From: Bradyrhizobium sp. 190
Lineage (GTDB): Bacteria; Pseudomonadota; Alphaproteobacteria; Rhizobiales; Xanthobacteraceae
Reading direction: 5' to 3'
Length of the DNA: 42,619 nucleotides
Assembly: GCF_023073415.1 (NCBI RefSeq)
Contig: NZ_JADPJL010000076.1
Coordinates: 1-42,619 of the forward strand
The notes below the pieces were generated by a model, which worked only from the letters and a program-made list of their open reading frames with translations, made no database searches and was not told where the DNA came from. Below are positions 24,105 to 32,800 of this stretch, piece by piece. Position 1 is the first letter of the stretch; each line of letters begins with the position of its first letter. Both the position numbers and the translations under genes were made by a program.

Positions 24105-24287
24105 GCGACTTGCGAACGGCGTGTAGGCGTTGATGGCGCCGGCGAGCGGCTCGATGCCGCGCTTCTTGAGCGTGTCGCCGCGTCGGCCGAACGCGCGAGC
24201 CCGATCACCTCATGGCCTGCCTATGGAAAGCTTGGTCGAAACCGACCCGCCAATATAGCCGGTCGCCCCTGTCACGAAGACTTTCAT
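24105..24287 (-). pseudogene. Remnant of an NAD(P)-dependent epimerase/SDR
   Basis: The minus strand from 24287 reads MKVFVTGATGYIGGSVSTKL, a textbook extended-SDR start with GATGYIGG. It then meets a stop soon after a frameshift. Other frames continue with HEVIGLARSADA-like and LKKRGIEPLAGAINAY. About 60 residues of the N-terminus survive; the remaining 240 or so are missing. This is a decayed gene, cut before the reductase gene at 23570. Confidence 0.75.
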
Positions 24288-24439
24288 GTTTCAATTCCCG
24301 GTTAGGTCCGTTGCGCCAATGTGTCGGCACTTCTCCTTGACATATTCCCGTTCCGCCGTCCGAATGGCGAATAGCGCATAAGCGCGGCGTCGCGGTGTCT
24401 CACCCGGCGCATCAAAAAACAAAGCGGGAGGATCTGCGA

Positions 24440-25414
24440 ATGTTTCGCCATGTCCGAAATTTTGCGCTTGCGGCGCTTGCGGCCGCAAACCTGCTCGGTG
24501 CCGGAAATGCGCAAGGTGCCTTCCCGGAGCGGCCGATCACGCTGATCGTGCCGTGGGCCGCGGGCGGCGGCACCGACGCTGTCGCGCGCCAGATCGCCCA
24601 CATGCTGGAACGCGATCTCAAGCAGCCGGTGAACGTCGTGAACCGCACGGGCGGGTCGGGCGTGGTCGGCCACCAGGCGATCGCCACCGCCGCGCCCGAT
24701 GGCTACACGTTCGGTCTCATCACGCTCGAGATCAACCTGATGCACTGGGCGGGGCTCACCGATCTCACCTTCGAGAAGTATACGCCGATCGCGATGGTCA
24801 ACCAGGACCCCGCCGCGATCCACGTCAAGGCGGACTCGCCTTACAAGAACGTCAAGGAGTTGTTTGCACATATCAAGGCGAATCCGAACAAGGTGGTGGC
24901 CTCAGGCACGGGGCAGGGCGGAAGCTGGCATGTCGCGCTCGCCGGCCTGATGCAGGCCGACGGCGTGTCGCCCACCTCGATCCGCTGGGTGCCGTCCACG
25001 GGTGCTGCGACCGCGCTGACCGATCTTGCGGCCGGCGGCGTCGACTTCGTCGCGTGCTCGATGCCGGAAGCCGAGGCGCTGATCAAGGCGGGGCGCATCC
25101 GCAGCCTCGTGTTTTTCTCGCCGAAGCGCGCGCCGAATTTCCCTGATGTGCCGACCACCGAGGAGGCGACGGGTCACAAATGGCACAAGGGTGTGTGGCG
25201 CGGCTTTGCGGCGCCCAAGGGCCTGCCGAAGGAGATTGCCACGCAGTACGAGACCGCGATCAAGAAGATCTGGGACAGCGCGGAGTTCAAGGAGTTCATG
25301 AACAGGCGCGGCTTCGACATGATCTATCTGGATTCGGCTGGTTTCGCGGAGTTCATGAAGGCGGACAACGAGGACAACGGCAAGGCGCTGAAGTCGCTCG
25401 GGCTGGCAAAGTAA
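24440..25414 (+). CDS. Bug/TctC periplasmic solute-binding protein
   Basis: 324 aa. Sec signal peptide (MFRHVRNFALAALAAANLLG, cleavage near AQG-AF), then FPERPITLIVPWAAGGGTD, VVNRTGGSGVVGHQAIA, APDGYTFGLIT, TGQGGSWHVALAG and an end IYLDSAGFAEFMKADNEDNG. It fits the tricarboxylate-binding TctC/Bug family. GGGAGG lies about 12 bases before the ATG. No permease genes are adjacent. Its last 30 codons are repeated at 27057 as a gene fragment. Confidence 0.88.
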   Translation: MFRHVRNFALAALAAANLLGAGNAQGAFPERPITLIVPWAAGGGTDAVARQIAHMLERDLKQPVNVVNRTGGSGVVGHQAIATAAPDGYTFGLITLEINLMHWAGLTDLTFEKYTPIAMVNQDPAAIHVKADSPYKNVKELFAHIKANPNKVVASGTGQGGSWHVALAGLMQADGVSPTSIRWVPSTGAATALTDLAAGGVDFVACSMPEAEALIKAGRIRSLVFFSPKRAPNFPDVPTTEEATGHKWHKGVWRGFAAPKGLPKEIATQYETAIKKIWDSAEFKEFMNRRGFDMIYLDSAGFAEFMKADNEDNGKALKSLGLAK

Positions 25415-25439
25415 GTGAGTGAGGTGAGTTGCAGCGAGC

Positions 25440-25514
25440 GTAGCCCGGATGAGCCAACGTAGCCCGGATGAGCCAACGGGTCGCGCGAATGCGCCCGATG
25501 GCTCATCCGGGCTA
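25440..25514. repeat. REP-like element with an internal duplication
   Basis: GTAGCCCGGATGAGCCAAC occurs twice in a row (25440 and 25460), then GGGTCGCGCGAATGCGCCC and GGCTCATCCGGGCTAC. The left arm is tandemly duplicated, a snapshot of how such elements vary. Confidence 0.75.
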
Positions 25515-25527
25515 CTTGCTAAGATTT

Positions 25528-25647
25528 TCATTCCTTCAACTTTGCAATCGCGGCGGCCCCCGCTGCCGAATCCAGAGAATAGAACATGTATTGCGAGCCC
25601 TCGCCGTATCTGGCGAGGCAAAAGGCCCGCGTTGGCCCAATTAGCAT
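25528..25647 (-). CDS. Tiny ORF with FYSLDSAAGAAAIAKLK ending, uncertain
   Basis: 39 aa from ATG at 25647 to TGA at 25528. Its end, MFYSLDSAAGAAAIAKLKE, is echoed by MRFYSLDQTTGAADIAKLKR on the minus strand at 27260-27328, also just downstream of Bug 3' sequence. That conserved ending in two places suggests a real, small or once larger, gene convergent with the Bug gene. No ribosome site is evident. Confidence 0.35.
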   Translation of the reverse strand: MLIGPTRAFCLARYGEGSQYMFYSLDSAAGAAAIAKLKE

Positions 25648-25733
25648 TGCCGCGATTTAACTAGTGCATTTTGCCGGATCAGGGCAACACGCCGGCGGCG
25701 CTGGGCGCGCGAGGACTTCTTTCCATTCAAGCG

Positions 25734-25949
25734 ATGCCGGATACCGAGATCACCGAGGAATGCCGCGCCCTGATCGCGAGCGTGTTCGCGCCCCCGCCCG
25801 GACGGCGCTTGCCGAACGGCAACTGGCGGACCGAGATCGACGCGGCAACGTGGCGTTGGCTGCAGAGGTTGCGACTGCAAGACGAGTCGATATCGGACTG
25901 CATCATTCGCATCGTAATCATCGCCTTGCATAAGCGCGGCTTGCAATAA
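25734..25949 (+). CDS. Small protein, possibly ribbon-helix-helix-like
   Basis: 71 aa: MPDTEITEECRALIASVFAP, then PNGNWRTEIDAATWRWLQRL, and DESISDCIIRIVIIALHKRG. The C-terminal half (a strand-like EIDAATW followed by two helices) is reminiscent of ribbon-helix-helix proteins, but I cannot assign it. The ribosome site is weak; a TTG at 25671 would lengthen it. Composition matches neighbouring genes. Confidence 0.5.
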   Translation: MPDTEITEECRALIASVFAPPPGRRLPNGNWRTEIDAATWRWLQRLRLQDESISDCIIRIVIIALHKRGLQ

Positions 25950-25969
25950 AGAGGCAAGGAGCGAGTAGG

Positions 25970-26037
25970 GCGGGTTAGCAATCGAACCGGCCTCCTTGGC
26001 TTGGAACCCAACGCTCCACCATTGAGCTACACCCGCC
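25970..26037 (-). pseudogene. Truncated tRNA-Gly-like sequence
   Basis: The minus strand from 26036 reads GCGGGTGTAGCTCAATGGTG, GAGC, an anticodon arm containing TTCCAA (UCC, glycine), and GGCCGGTTCGATT. The acceptor 5' strand, D-arm and T-loop are clear. After the T-loop the sequence changes to GCTAACCCGCCCTACTCGC, which is the end of a REP-like element, so the T-stem 3' strand and acceptor 3' strand are lost. The anticodon arm also seems one base short. It is not a functional tRNA as it stands. Confidence 0.6.
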
Positions 26038-26051
26038 GAGAGCCGAAAACT

Positions 26052-26087
26052 AAGCCGCCAGGCAGAGGGCAATTCGCCTGGCGGCTT
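26052..26087. terminator. Strong hairpin, possible bidirectional terminator
   Basis: AAGCCGCCAGGC (26052-26063) and GCCTGGCGGCTT (26076-26087) pair perfectly. The minus strand continues AGTTTTCGG. It lies upstream of the tRNA remnant and downstream of the lytic transglycosylase gene. Confidence 0.6.
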
Positions 26088-26200
26088 CGCTGGCGTGGAC
26101 CCGGATGACTTGGGGGAAATCGTCCGGTAATCGGAATCTATTCGGCTTGCGTGGTGTAGCAACCAAACTCGCGCGTTAAGCTTGATGTGCGCTCTGCAGG

Positions 26201-27001
26201 TTAATTCTGGAACCCACCATCGGCCGCCAGGCGCTTGAACTGCCGCTTCATCGCATTGACCCTGACGATATAGGCTGTGACGAGATGATCGCCGCACCGC
26301 TCGCCGGGCATCATTTGAAAGTTGCGGCGCGCGAAGGCTGTGGCGGGACCCCCGCCGCAAAGATGGATAAACGCGGCGAGATCCTGCTTCTGCTGCAGGC
26401 TTGCCGGCACATCGGGGACGCGGGCGAGAACCGCCGCGACATTGCAGGCCAGATACACGGACGCGAGCTCAACGGCATGGCTCGGGATCACGCGGATAGT
26501 GAGGCTGGTGAACCCGCAGCCGGTATTTGTGACCGCATTCTCTCGGACACAGGACCGCGCGGCCTCGGCGTAGGCCGCATTGGTCATTTGGAAGAGGCCG
26601 ACGGCGCTGGAGGCGGGCTGGTAAATCGCGAAAGGATTCAGGCTTAATCGCCAGCGCCAGTAGGTGCGCGCCACCGGGTTGCCTGAACTCTCGACCTGCG
26701 CCAGCGCGGCCAGCAATTCGGGCGTGATCGTACTGGTGGAATAGGCGCGGAAGAGCGGCCCGTATTGCCGCCAGGTCTCGGCCGGCTCCTTGTCGAGCGC
26801 ATCGCCAACGAAGGCAAACAGCTCAGTCGGCTTGCGGATCACCTGATAGACAAGGTTCGTCAGCGCGACGAGCACAAGCAGGATCGCCACGACGCCAACG
26901 ATCCGAGCCGCCCGCGGTGCTCTCGCGAGCTTCCGTCGCGCCCACCGTGCACCGCGCCGCCAGCGGCGGAGGCGTAGGAAGCTCTTGCTTTTTCTTGACA
27001 T
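26201..27001 (-). CDS. Membrane-anchored lytic transglycosylase (SLT domain)
   Basis: 266 aa. A very basic N-terminus (SRKSKSFLRLRRWRRGARWA) leads to one transmembrane helix (IVGVVAILLVLVALTNLVYQV, about 34-54). The periplasmic domain has catalytic Glu104 in ALAQVESSGNP and the SLT motif SSAVGLFQMT, with YLACNVAAVLAR and HLCGGGPATAF toward the end. Such enzymes cut peptidoglycan between MurNAc and GlcNAc. There is no Shine-Dalgarno sequence before the ATG at 27001 nor before the GTG at 27028. Its 5' end lies only 55 bp from a truncated Bug fragment, so its promoter region was probably formed by rearrangement. Confidence 0.82.
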   Translation of the reverse strand: MSRKSKSFLRLRRWRRGARWARRKLARAPRAARIVGVVAILLVLVALTNLVYQVIRKPTELFAFVGDALDKEPAETWRQYGPLFRAYSTSTITPELLAALAQVESSGNPVARTYWRWRLSLNPFAIYQPASSAVGLFQMTNAAYAEAARSCVRENAVTNTGCGFTSLTIRVIPSHAVELASVYLACNVAAVLARVPDVPASLQQKQDLAAFIHLCGGGPATAFARRNFQMMPGERCGDHLVTAYIVRVNAMKRQFKRLAADGGFQN

Positions 27002-27056
27002 GCGTCTTTTGGGGGGTAAGTAGGGCACAATAGCGAAACGTGTCGCGCTGACGACT

Positions 27057-27149
27057 TTCTATCTGGATTCGGCTGGCTTCGCGGAGTTCATGAAGGCGGC
27101 GAACGAGGACAACGGCAAGGCGTTGAAGTCGCTCGGGCTGGCGAAGTGA
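27057..27149 (+). pseudogene. 3' fragment of a second Bug/TctC gene
   Basis: 30 codons, YLDSAGFAEFMKAANEDNGK and ALKSLGLAK-stop, almost identical to the last 30 codons of the gene at 24440 (one Asp to Ala change and silent changes). There is no start and the remaining 90 percent is absent. It is followed, as in the intact copy, by a REP-like element and a minus-strand IAKLK-ending ORF. Confidence 0.85.
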
Positions 27150-27172
27150 GTGGATGGAATAGTAAATAGCGA

Positions 27173-27251
27173 GTAGGGCGGGTTAGCGAAGCGTAACTCG
27201 TCGACTTGGTCACGCAGAACGGCAGTTACGCCTTCGGCTAATCGGCCCTAC
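27173..27251. repeat. REP-like palindromic element
   Basis: GTAGGGCGGGTTAGCGAAGC at the left and GCCTTCGGCTAATCGGCCCTAC at the right. It lies downstream of the Bug fragment, in the same relative position as the element at 25440. Confidence 0.7.
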
Positions 27252-27259
27252 GCTTCGAC

Positions 27260-27430
27260 CTAAGAATTCTGTCGCTTCAGCTTTGCGATGTCGGCGGCGC
27301 CTGTCGTCTGGTCGAGTGAATAGAACCTCATCCGCGGCAGCTCGGCATATCCGCACGGGATTGGGTGTCCTGTAACTCCCGATGACGTAGCAGCAGTGCT
27401 TGCCTCGCTTTTCGAACGGCGGAAATGTCA
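27260..27430 (-). pseudogene. Second copy of the IAKLK-ending ORF, probably decayed
   Basis: The frame ends MRFYSLDQTTGAADIAKLKR QNS-stop at 27260, preceded in frame by GVTGHPIPCGYAELPR. No convincing start is seen except the internal Met. It resembles the 39-aa ORF at 25528 over its last 20 residues. Bases 27431-27525 hold nothing recognisable. Confidence 0.35.
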
Positions 27431-27525
27431 CTAGCGGTGCATTGCCAGCGGAAGATTAAGTGCATTCCCACCGTAATTTTCAGATAGATCCATGCCTATG
27501 CTGCCGCGAGGCTGCTACTTCCCGA

Positions 27526-28641
27526 TTATTGACGAGCAGCTTTTTGACGTGAGGCTTTCGGCGCTACACTTGGCGTGCGGGGAGGATTGCCCGGTGAAAC
27601 AGGGCTCGCAACTGTTACTGCTTCCGGACTAACAGCAGGCTGAGGCCAAGTCACTACGTTCTGCGTCGTCGCCGCACTCGGTCCAGACCAAATATCGCGG
27701 CTTCTTCCATCTGAACCACAATTGGCTACGAGCACTCCCAACTCGTATTGAATAGAGTTCCAATCGTTATTCTGGATCTTCAAACTGTCGGGATGCAAGC
27801 GCGCGGCAGTTTCCAATTTTGCTTTGGCGCCATTGCAGTCCAGGTTGAACCTCCACAGCGCGCCTCCCCACAGTTTGTATACGTATGCACGCAATTGCTG
27901 CTTATAGATTTCGGGGTACTTTGAGGCTTCTATAACTCGTAGTCCTGCGTCGTATTGATTCTGTGCTTTTTCAAGCATATTTCGTGCGATCAAACTGGCA
28001 GCGAGGGCGGCATGGGCACTTGCCAATTCGTGGGGCCGCTGCTCGTCCGAAACTGTTTGGTCTAGGCTCTCGCCAAATATTAGTTCGCGGAATGATTTGG
28101 CTAGGCGGTATAGAGAACTGTCTTCCGCGGCTTGTTTCTCTTGTCCGATCTGGACGGCTCGCTGGAATGCAACTCCTGCTCTACTATAATCATTAGCATC
28201 GAGAAGCGCGTTTCCAACCATGATGTAGTCGGTAATCGTTCCGGTTCCTGACAACGCCAACTCTAGTGCAGCTTTTTTTGCAGATAGGGCGATCTGTGCG
28301 TTGAACCAACCGCTCAGAGCTCCGACGTTCGGATGATTCGCATTCCTGACACTAAACTCGAAATTTTTTATCCCTCCGTCTATCATTTGCTGAATCGTCG
28401 CATCGAGTTGTCGTCGCTGTGCAATCTGCGATTCAACATTCTCTTTCCGCCATGAATAAAAAGTGGTGGCAATCGAAATGATGAATGCAGAGATCGAAAT
28501 GAGTTTCGAGGGATCCGTGAAGAAACTGGACGATCTCTTCTTGCTAGAAGCCTCGACTTTTTCCTCAAGCTTCTTCAGTCGCAGTAGAACAGGCGCAGAA
28601 TCTCTGTTGGACACGGCGTCAACTCCAAAGCTGAAGTCCAC
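27526..28641 (-). CDS. Membrane-anchored TPR-like protein, AT-rich segment
   Basis: 371 aa. A short cytoplasmic N-terminus with a coiled coil (LRLKKLEEKVEASSKKRSSS) is followed by one transmembrane helix (ISISAFIISIATTFYSW, near 48-65). A helical domain follows with repeat-like pairs (AALELALSGTGTITDYIMVG, DANDYSRAGVAFQRAVQIG, ASAHAALAASLIARNMLEKA) that look like TPRs, then a Pro/Ala tail. Third-base composition is visibly more AT than neighbours, suggesting acquisition. No catalytic motif seen. It may be a scaffold or a partner of the HEPN-like gene upstream on the same strand. Confidence 0.7.
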   Translation of the reverse strand: MDFSFGVDAVSNRDSAPVLLRLKKLEEKVEASSKKRSSSFFTDPSKLISISAFIISIATTFYSWRKENVESQIAQRRQLDATIQQMIDGGIKNFEFSVRNANHPNVGALSGWFNAQIALSAKKAALELALSGTGTITDYIMVGNALLDANDYSRAGVAFQRAVQIGQEKQAAEDSSLYRLAKSFRELIFGESLDQTVSDEQRPHELASAHAALAASLIARNMLEKAQNQYDAGLRVIEASKYPEIYKQQLRAYVYKLWGGALWRFNLDCNGAKAKLETAARLHPDSLKIQNNDWNSIQYELGVLVANCGSDGRSRDIWSGPSAATTQNVVTWPQPAVSPEAVTVASPVSPGNPPRTPSVAPKASRQKAARQ

Positions 28642-29114
28642 GTTCTATTTAACTTTAACGAGATGCAAACGATCGCGCGATCGCGCAACTTTTGTTTGAA
28701 CCGCCACCGCGAAGGAAAAAGTAAGTAGCTCGCATGAGCACAGCGAGCGGGAGCAAGAGGTCTGATGTCGGCGTGACGTCCTTACACGACTATAGTCTGG
28801 GTTGACCGATCGACTTCATACGACAAGAACGGCCGATTGAACGTCTATTTGGTTACAGACATAACACTGGTGACAATCTCGCATTGTGACGCCGTTCACA
28901 GTTCTAACGGAAAAATTCCGAGAGCATTGGTATCAGATCGGCATCGAAAAAGACGTGGCAAGCTCCAATTCTGCACGACCAAGACCGCCGCTCATGAGCT
29001 TGATCGGTTCAAATAGTTCGGTTCGTTCTGGCGGTCGCGTTCATTTGACGAGCCTTGGATTCTGAGATCGCCCGCTGGGCGTTCAGGCACATTCGAATTA
29101 CTTGCTTGCCGAAT
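28642..29114. other. AT-richer gene-free stretch
   Basis: No gene is supported in about 470 bases. There is a degenerate REP-like piece near 28725 (GTAGCTCGCATGAGCACAGC). The rest has lower GC like the flanking genes and no clear hairpin, tRNA or transposon end. Confidence 0.5.
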
Positions 29115-29738
29115 TTACGGTTTGGTGTGAAAGCCTTTTGGCTTCCTACCCGGCGGGTGTCCCTTCGGAGCGTACACTAGGCCTAGCCCGGGCAGCTTCC
29201 GATATCTCTCAAGCCATGCTGGCACCTTTGGACGGATTCGTTCGCGGAAATTGTGTAATTCATCTGTAAGTTTGCGGATATTTTCTGCAACAGTCTGCAT
29301 ATCAGGGATGGTTACGGCATCCATTTTCTGAGATGAATCATTTTGATTCATCCTCAGCTGAAAAACCTCATGCTTTTGAGTAGTGGCAACGCCCCAAGTG
29401 TCATGGATATACTTGTTTCGCTGAGCCGAGCTCTTGCCGATACGTCTTAGAATATCATCCAAAATGTTCTTCTCGCTGTCATTGTCGATTAGAGCTTTGC
29501 CTATTCCAGAAACCATTTCTCTGCGGCCGCGAGTACTGTCTATGGCGTAGAAAATGCTTCTAGCAACGGCAGGCGGTGACCCGCTCACAAGTTCAAATGT
29601 CAAATATGTGTGCCATTCGAGGTTGGCCCACTCCACGCTGATGTGTCCTAGTTGTTCAGCATACCTAGGCTCGCTTTCAAGCGTGGGAGTTATTGTTATT
29701 TCCTGCTGTTGCTGGGGCTCGCCTGATTGATCTGACAT
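29115..29738 (-). CDS. HEPN-like protein with Rx4H motif, AT-rich segment
   Basis: 207 aa, all-helical. After a Gln-rich N-terminus come YAEQLGHISVEWANLEWHTY, GRREMVSGIGKALI and SSAQRNKYIHDTWG. RNKYIH is Rx4H with Asn after the Arg, the signature of HEPN domains, many of which are RNases in toxin-antitoxin, abortive infection or CRISPR-linked systems. The last 40 residues are basic (YRKLPGLGLVYAPKG...KGFHTKP). No antitoxin or nucleotidyltransferase partner is adjacent, so a defence role is inference. Codon use is more AT-rich than the host genes. Confidence 0.65.
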   Translation of the reverse strand: MSDQSGEPQQQQEITITPTLESEPRYAEQLGHISVEWANLEWHTYLTFELVSGSPPAVARSIFYAIDSTRGRREMVSGIGKALIDNDSEKNILDDILRRIGKSSAQRNKYIHDTWGVATTQKHEVFQLRMNQNDSSQKMDAVTIPDMQTVAENIRKLTDELHNFRERIRPKVPAWLERYRKLPGLGLVYAPKGHPPGRKPKGFHTKP

Positions 29739-29754
29739 GGTCTCTCCAATGACA

Positions 29755-29780
29755 AAAGGCCGCTCCTTCGAGCGGCCTTT
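29755..29780 (-). terminator. Intrinsic terminator of nrdJ
   Basis: On the minus strand AAAGGCCGCTC, GAAG loop, GAGCGGCCTTT, then T and GTC. Perfect 11-bp stem, 28 bases past the nrdJ stop. Confidence 0.88.
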
Positions 29781-29807
29781 CGCTTGCTCGATGTATGTAT
29801 TAGTCGC

Positions 29808-32800
29808 TCACGAACACCCCGTCGTGCTCCCGCACGTATCGCACTTCATGCACGTCCCATTCCGCACCAAGGTGAAGTTGCCGCACTCCGAGCACATCTC
29901 GCCTTCGTAGCCTTTGGCCTTGGCTTCCGCCCGGCGTTCGGCCTTGGACGGCGCGACCGCCACTGCCGCGCTGCCGGACTTGCTCCACTTTAGCGCGTCC
30001 AGCTTTTCCGTCGGAGACAGGTCGTGCTGGGTTTCCTGCTTCAGGGCGACCGCGCCTTCATGGGCGTCGGAGGCGCGCCCGCTCGGGCCGTGGGAGGCGA
30101 TCGCGGTGACGTTGTGGGAGCCGCGTGCATCCGCATCGACGCCGCGCATGACCACCAGATTATCCGTGCGCGAGCGGGTCAGGCCCTTGGACAGATATTT
30201 GGTGGCCTGGTGGCCGTCGGACGGCTCCTTGCCTTCTTCCACGCCTTTGCCCATCGCGTCGAAGTTGGACTCAGAGGGATCGACATGGGCGAGATCGAAG
30301 CGCGACATGTAGCTGACCGCGAGTTCGCGGAACACATAGTCGAGGATCGAGGTCGCGTACTTGATCGAGTCGTTGCCCTGCACGGGGCCCGCCGGCTCGA
30401 AGCGGGTGAAGGTGAAGGCGTCGACATACTCCTCCAGCGGCACGCCGTATTGCAGGCCGAGCGAGACGGCGATGGCAAAGTTGTTGATGAAGGAGCGGAG
30501 CGCGGCGCCTTCCTTGTGCATGTCGATGAAGATCTCGCCGATGCGGCCGTCGTCATACTCGCCGGTGCGCAAGTACACCTTGTGGCCGCCGACTACCGCC
30601 TTCTGGGTGTAGCCCTTGCGGCGGTCAGGCATCTTCTCGCGCTCGCGCATCACGACGATGCGCTCGACCAGTTTCTCGACGATCTTTTCCGAGACCTGGG
30701 CGGCACGCGCCGCCATCGGCTTTTCGTAATACGCCTCGGTCGCATCGTCCTCGTCGTCATCATCGCTGATGAGCTGCGAGTTGAGCGGCTGGCTCAGCTT
30801 CGAGCCGTCGCGGTAGAGCGCGTTGGCCTTCAGCGCGAGCTTCCAGGAGAGGAGGTACGCCGCCTTGCAATCGTCGACGGTGGCGTCGTTCGGCATGTTG
30901 ATGGTCTTGGAGATCGCGCCCGAGATGAACGGCTGCGACGCCGCCATCATGCGGATGTGGCTCTCGACCGACAGATAGCGCTTGCCGATCTTGCCGCAGG
31001 GGTTGGCACAGTCGAACACCGGATAGTGCTCGGCCTTCAGGTGCGGCGCACCTTCCACCGTCATCGCGCCGCAGATGTGCACGTTGGCGGCCTCGATCTC
31101 GCGCTTTGTAAACCCGAGCGCGGCGAGCAGGTCGAAGCCGGGGGCTGCGATCGCTTCCGGTGCGACGTTGAGCGTCTCGCGCAGGAAATCCTCGCCAAAG
31201 GTCCACTTGTTGAAGGCGAACTTGATGTCGAACGCGGTCGGCAGCGCCTTTTCCACCTTGGCCAGCGCTTCGTCGGTGAAGCCCTTGGCCTTCAAGGTCG
31301 AAACATTGATGCCGGGCGAATTGGAGAGCGAGCCGTGGCCGACGGCGTACGCCTCGATCTCCGCGATGTCAGCCTCGCTGTAGCCGAGCGTCCGCAGCGC
31401 CACGGGAACGGCCTGGTTGATGATCTTCCAGTAGCCGCCGCCGGCAAGCTTCTTGAATTTCACCAGCGCGAAGTCAGGCTCGATGCCTGTCGTGTCGCAA
31501 TCCATCACGAGGCCGATGGTGCCGGTCGGCGCCACCACTGTTGTCTGCGCGTTGCGGTAGCCGTTGAGCTCGCCAAGCTCCAGCGCCTTGTCCCAGGCCG
31601 CCTTGGCGTGGGCAATGACGTCGGCTTGCGGGCAGGAGGCGTGATCGAGCGGCACGGGGTTGACCGCCAGCGCCTCATAGCCGCGGCTCTCGCCATGCGC
31701 CGCGCGGCGATGGTTGCGGATCACGCGCAGCATGTGCTGGGTGTTCTTCTTGTAGCCGGGGAAGGGGCCGAGCTCCTTTGCCATCTCGGCCGAGGTCGCA
31801 TAGGCGACGCCGGTCATGACAGCGGTCAGCGCGCCGCACAGCGAGCGGCCTTCCTTGCTGTCGTAGGGCAGGCCCATGGTCATCAGCAGGCCGCCGATGT
31901 TGGCAAAGCCGAGGCCCAGCGTGCGGAACTCGTAGGAGAGTTCGGCGATCGCCTTCGACGGGAACTGCGCCATCATCACGGAGATTTCGAGCACGATGGT
32001 CCAGAGCCGGCAGAGGTGCTCGTAAGATTCGACGTCGAACCGCTTTGTTGATGTCGAGTAGAAGGTGATGAGGTTGGCGGAGGCGAGGTTACACGCCGTG
32101 TCGTCCAGGAACATGTATTCCGAGCACGGGTTGGACGCGCGGATCTCGCCTGATGCCTTGCAGGTGTGCCAGTCGTTCATGGTGGTGTTGAAGTGCAGGC
32201 CGGGATCGGCCGAGGCCCAGGCAGCGTGGCCGATCTTCTCCCAGAGCTCGCGGGCCTTCAGCGTCTTCGTGATCTTCTTGTTGGTGCGGCCGATCAGGTT
32301 CCAGTCGCCGTCGGTTTCGACGGCGCGGAGAAAGTCGTCCTTCAGCGAGACCGAGTTGTTGGAGTTCTGGCCTGATACCGTGAGGTAGGCTTCCGAATCC
32401 CAGTCGGTGTCGTAGGTCGGGAAGTCGATGTCCTTGTAGCCTTGTTTGGCGAACTGGATGACGCGCTTGATGACGTTGTCGGACACCAGCGCACGGCGCG
32501 CGAGCTTGATCTCACGACGCAGGGCAGGATTCTTTTCGGGGTCGAAGCAGTCGTCGCCCGAGCCTTCACAGTTGACGCAGGCCTTCAGCACGGCCTTGAG
32601 GTGCTTCTGGTTGATCTTGGAGCCGGTCACGAGAGCGGCGACCTTCTGCTCCTCCTTCACCTTCCAGTCGATATAGGTCTCGATATCAGGGTGGTCGGCG
32701 TCGACCACGACCATCTTGGCCGCGCGGCGCGTGGTGCCGCCGCTCTTGATCGCGCCCGCGGCACGGTCGCCGATCTTGAGGAAGCTCATCAGGCCGGACG

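Noticed and set aside
25970..26037. Functional tRNA-Gly
   Set aside because: T-stem and acceptor 3' strands are replaced by repeat sequence and the anticodon arm is one base short.
30024..32051. Long open frame (675 codons) on the plus strand inside nrdJ
   Set aside because: It is the antisense shadow of the high-GC nrdJ gene; the sequence is repetitive Val/Ala/Asp/Arg/His-rich and matches no family, and NrdJ motifs on the other strand are continuous.
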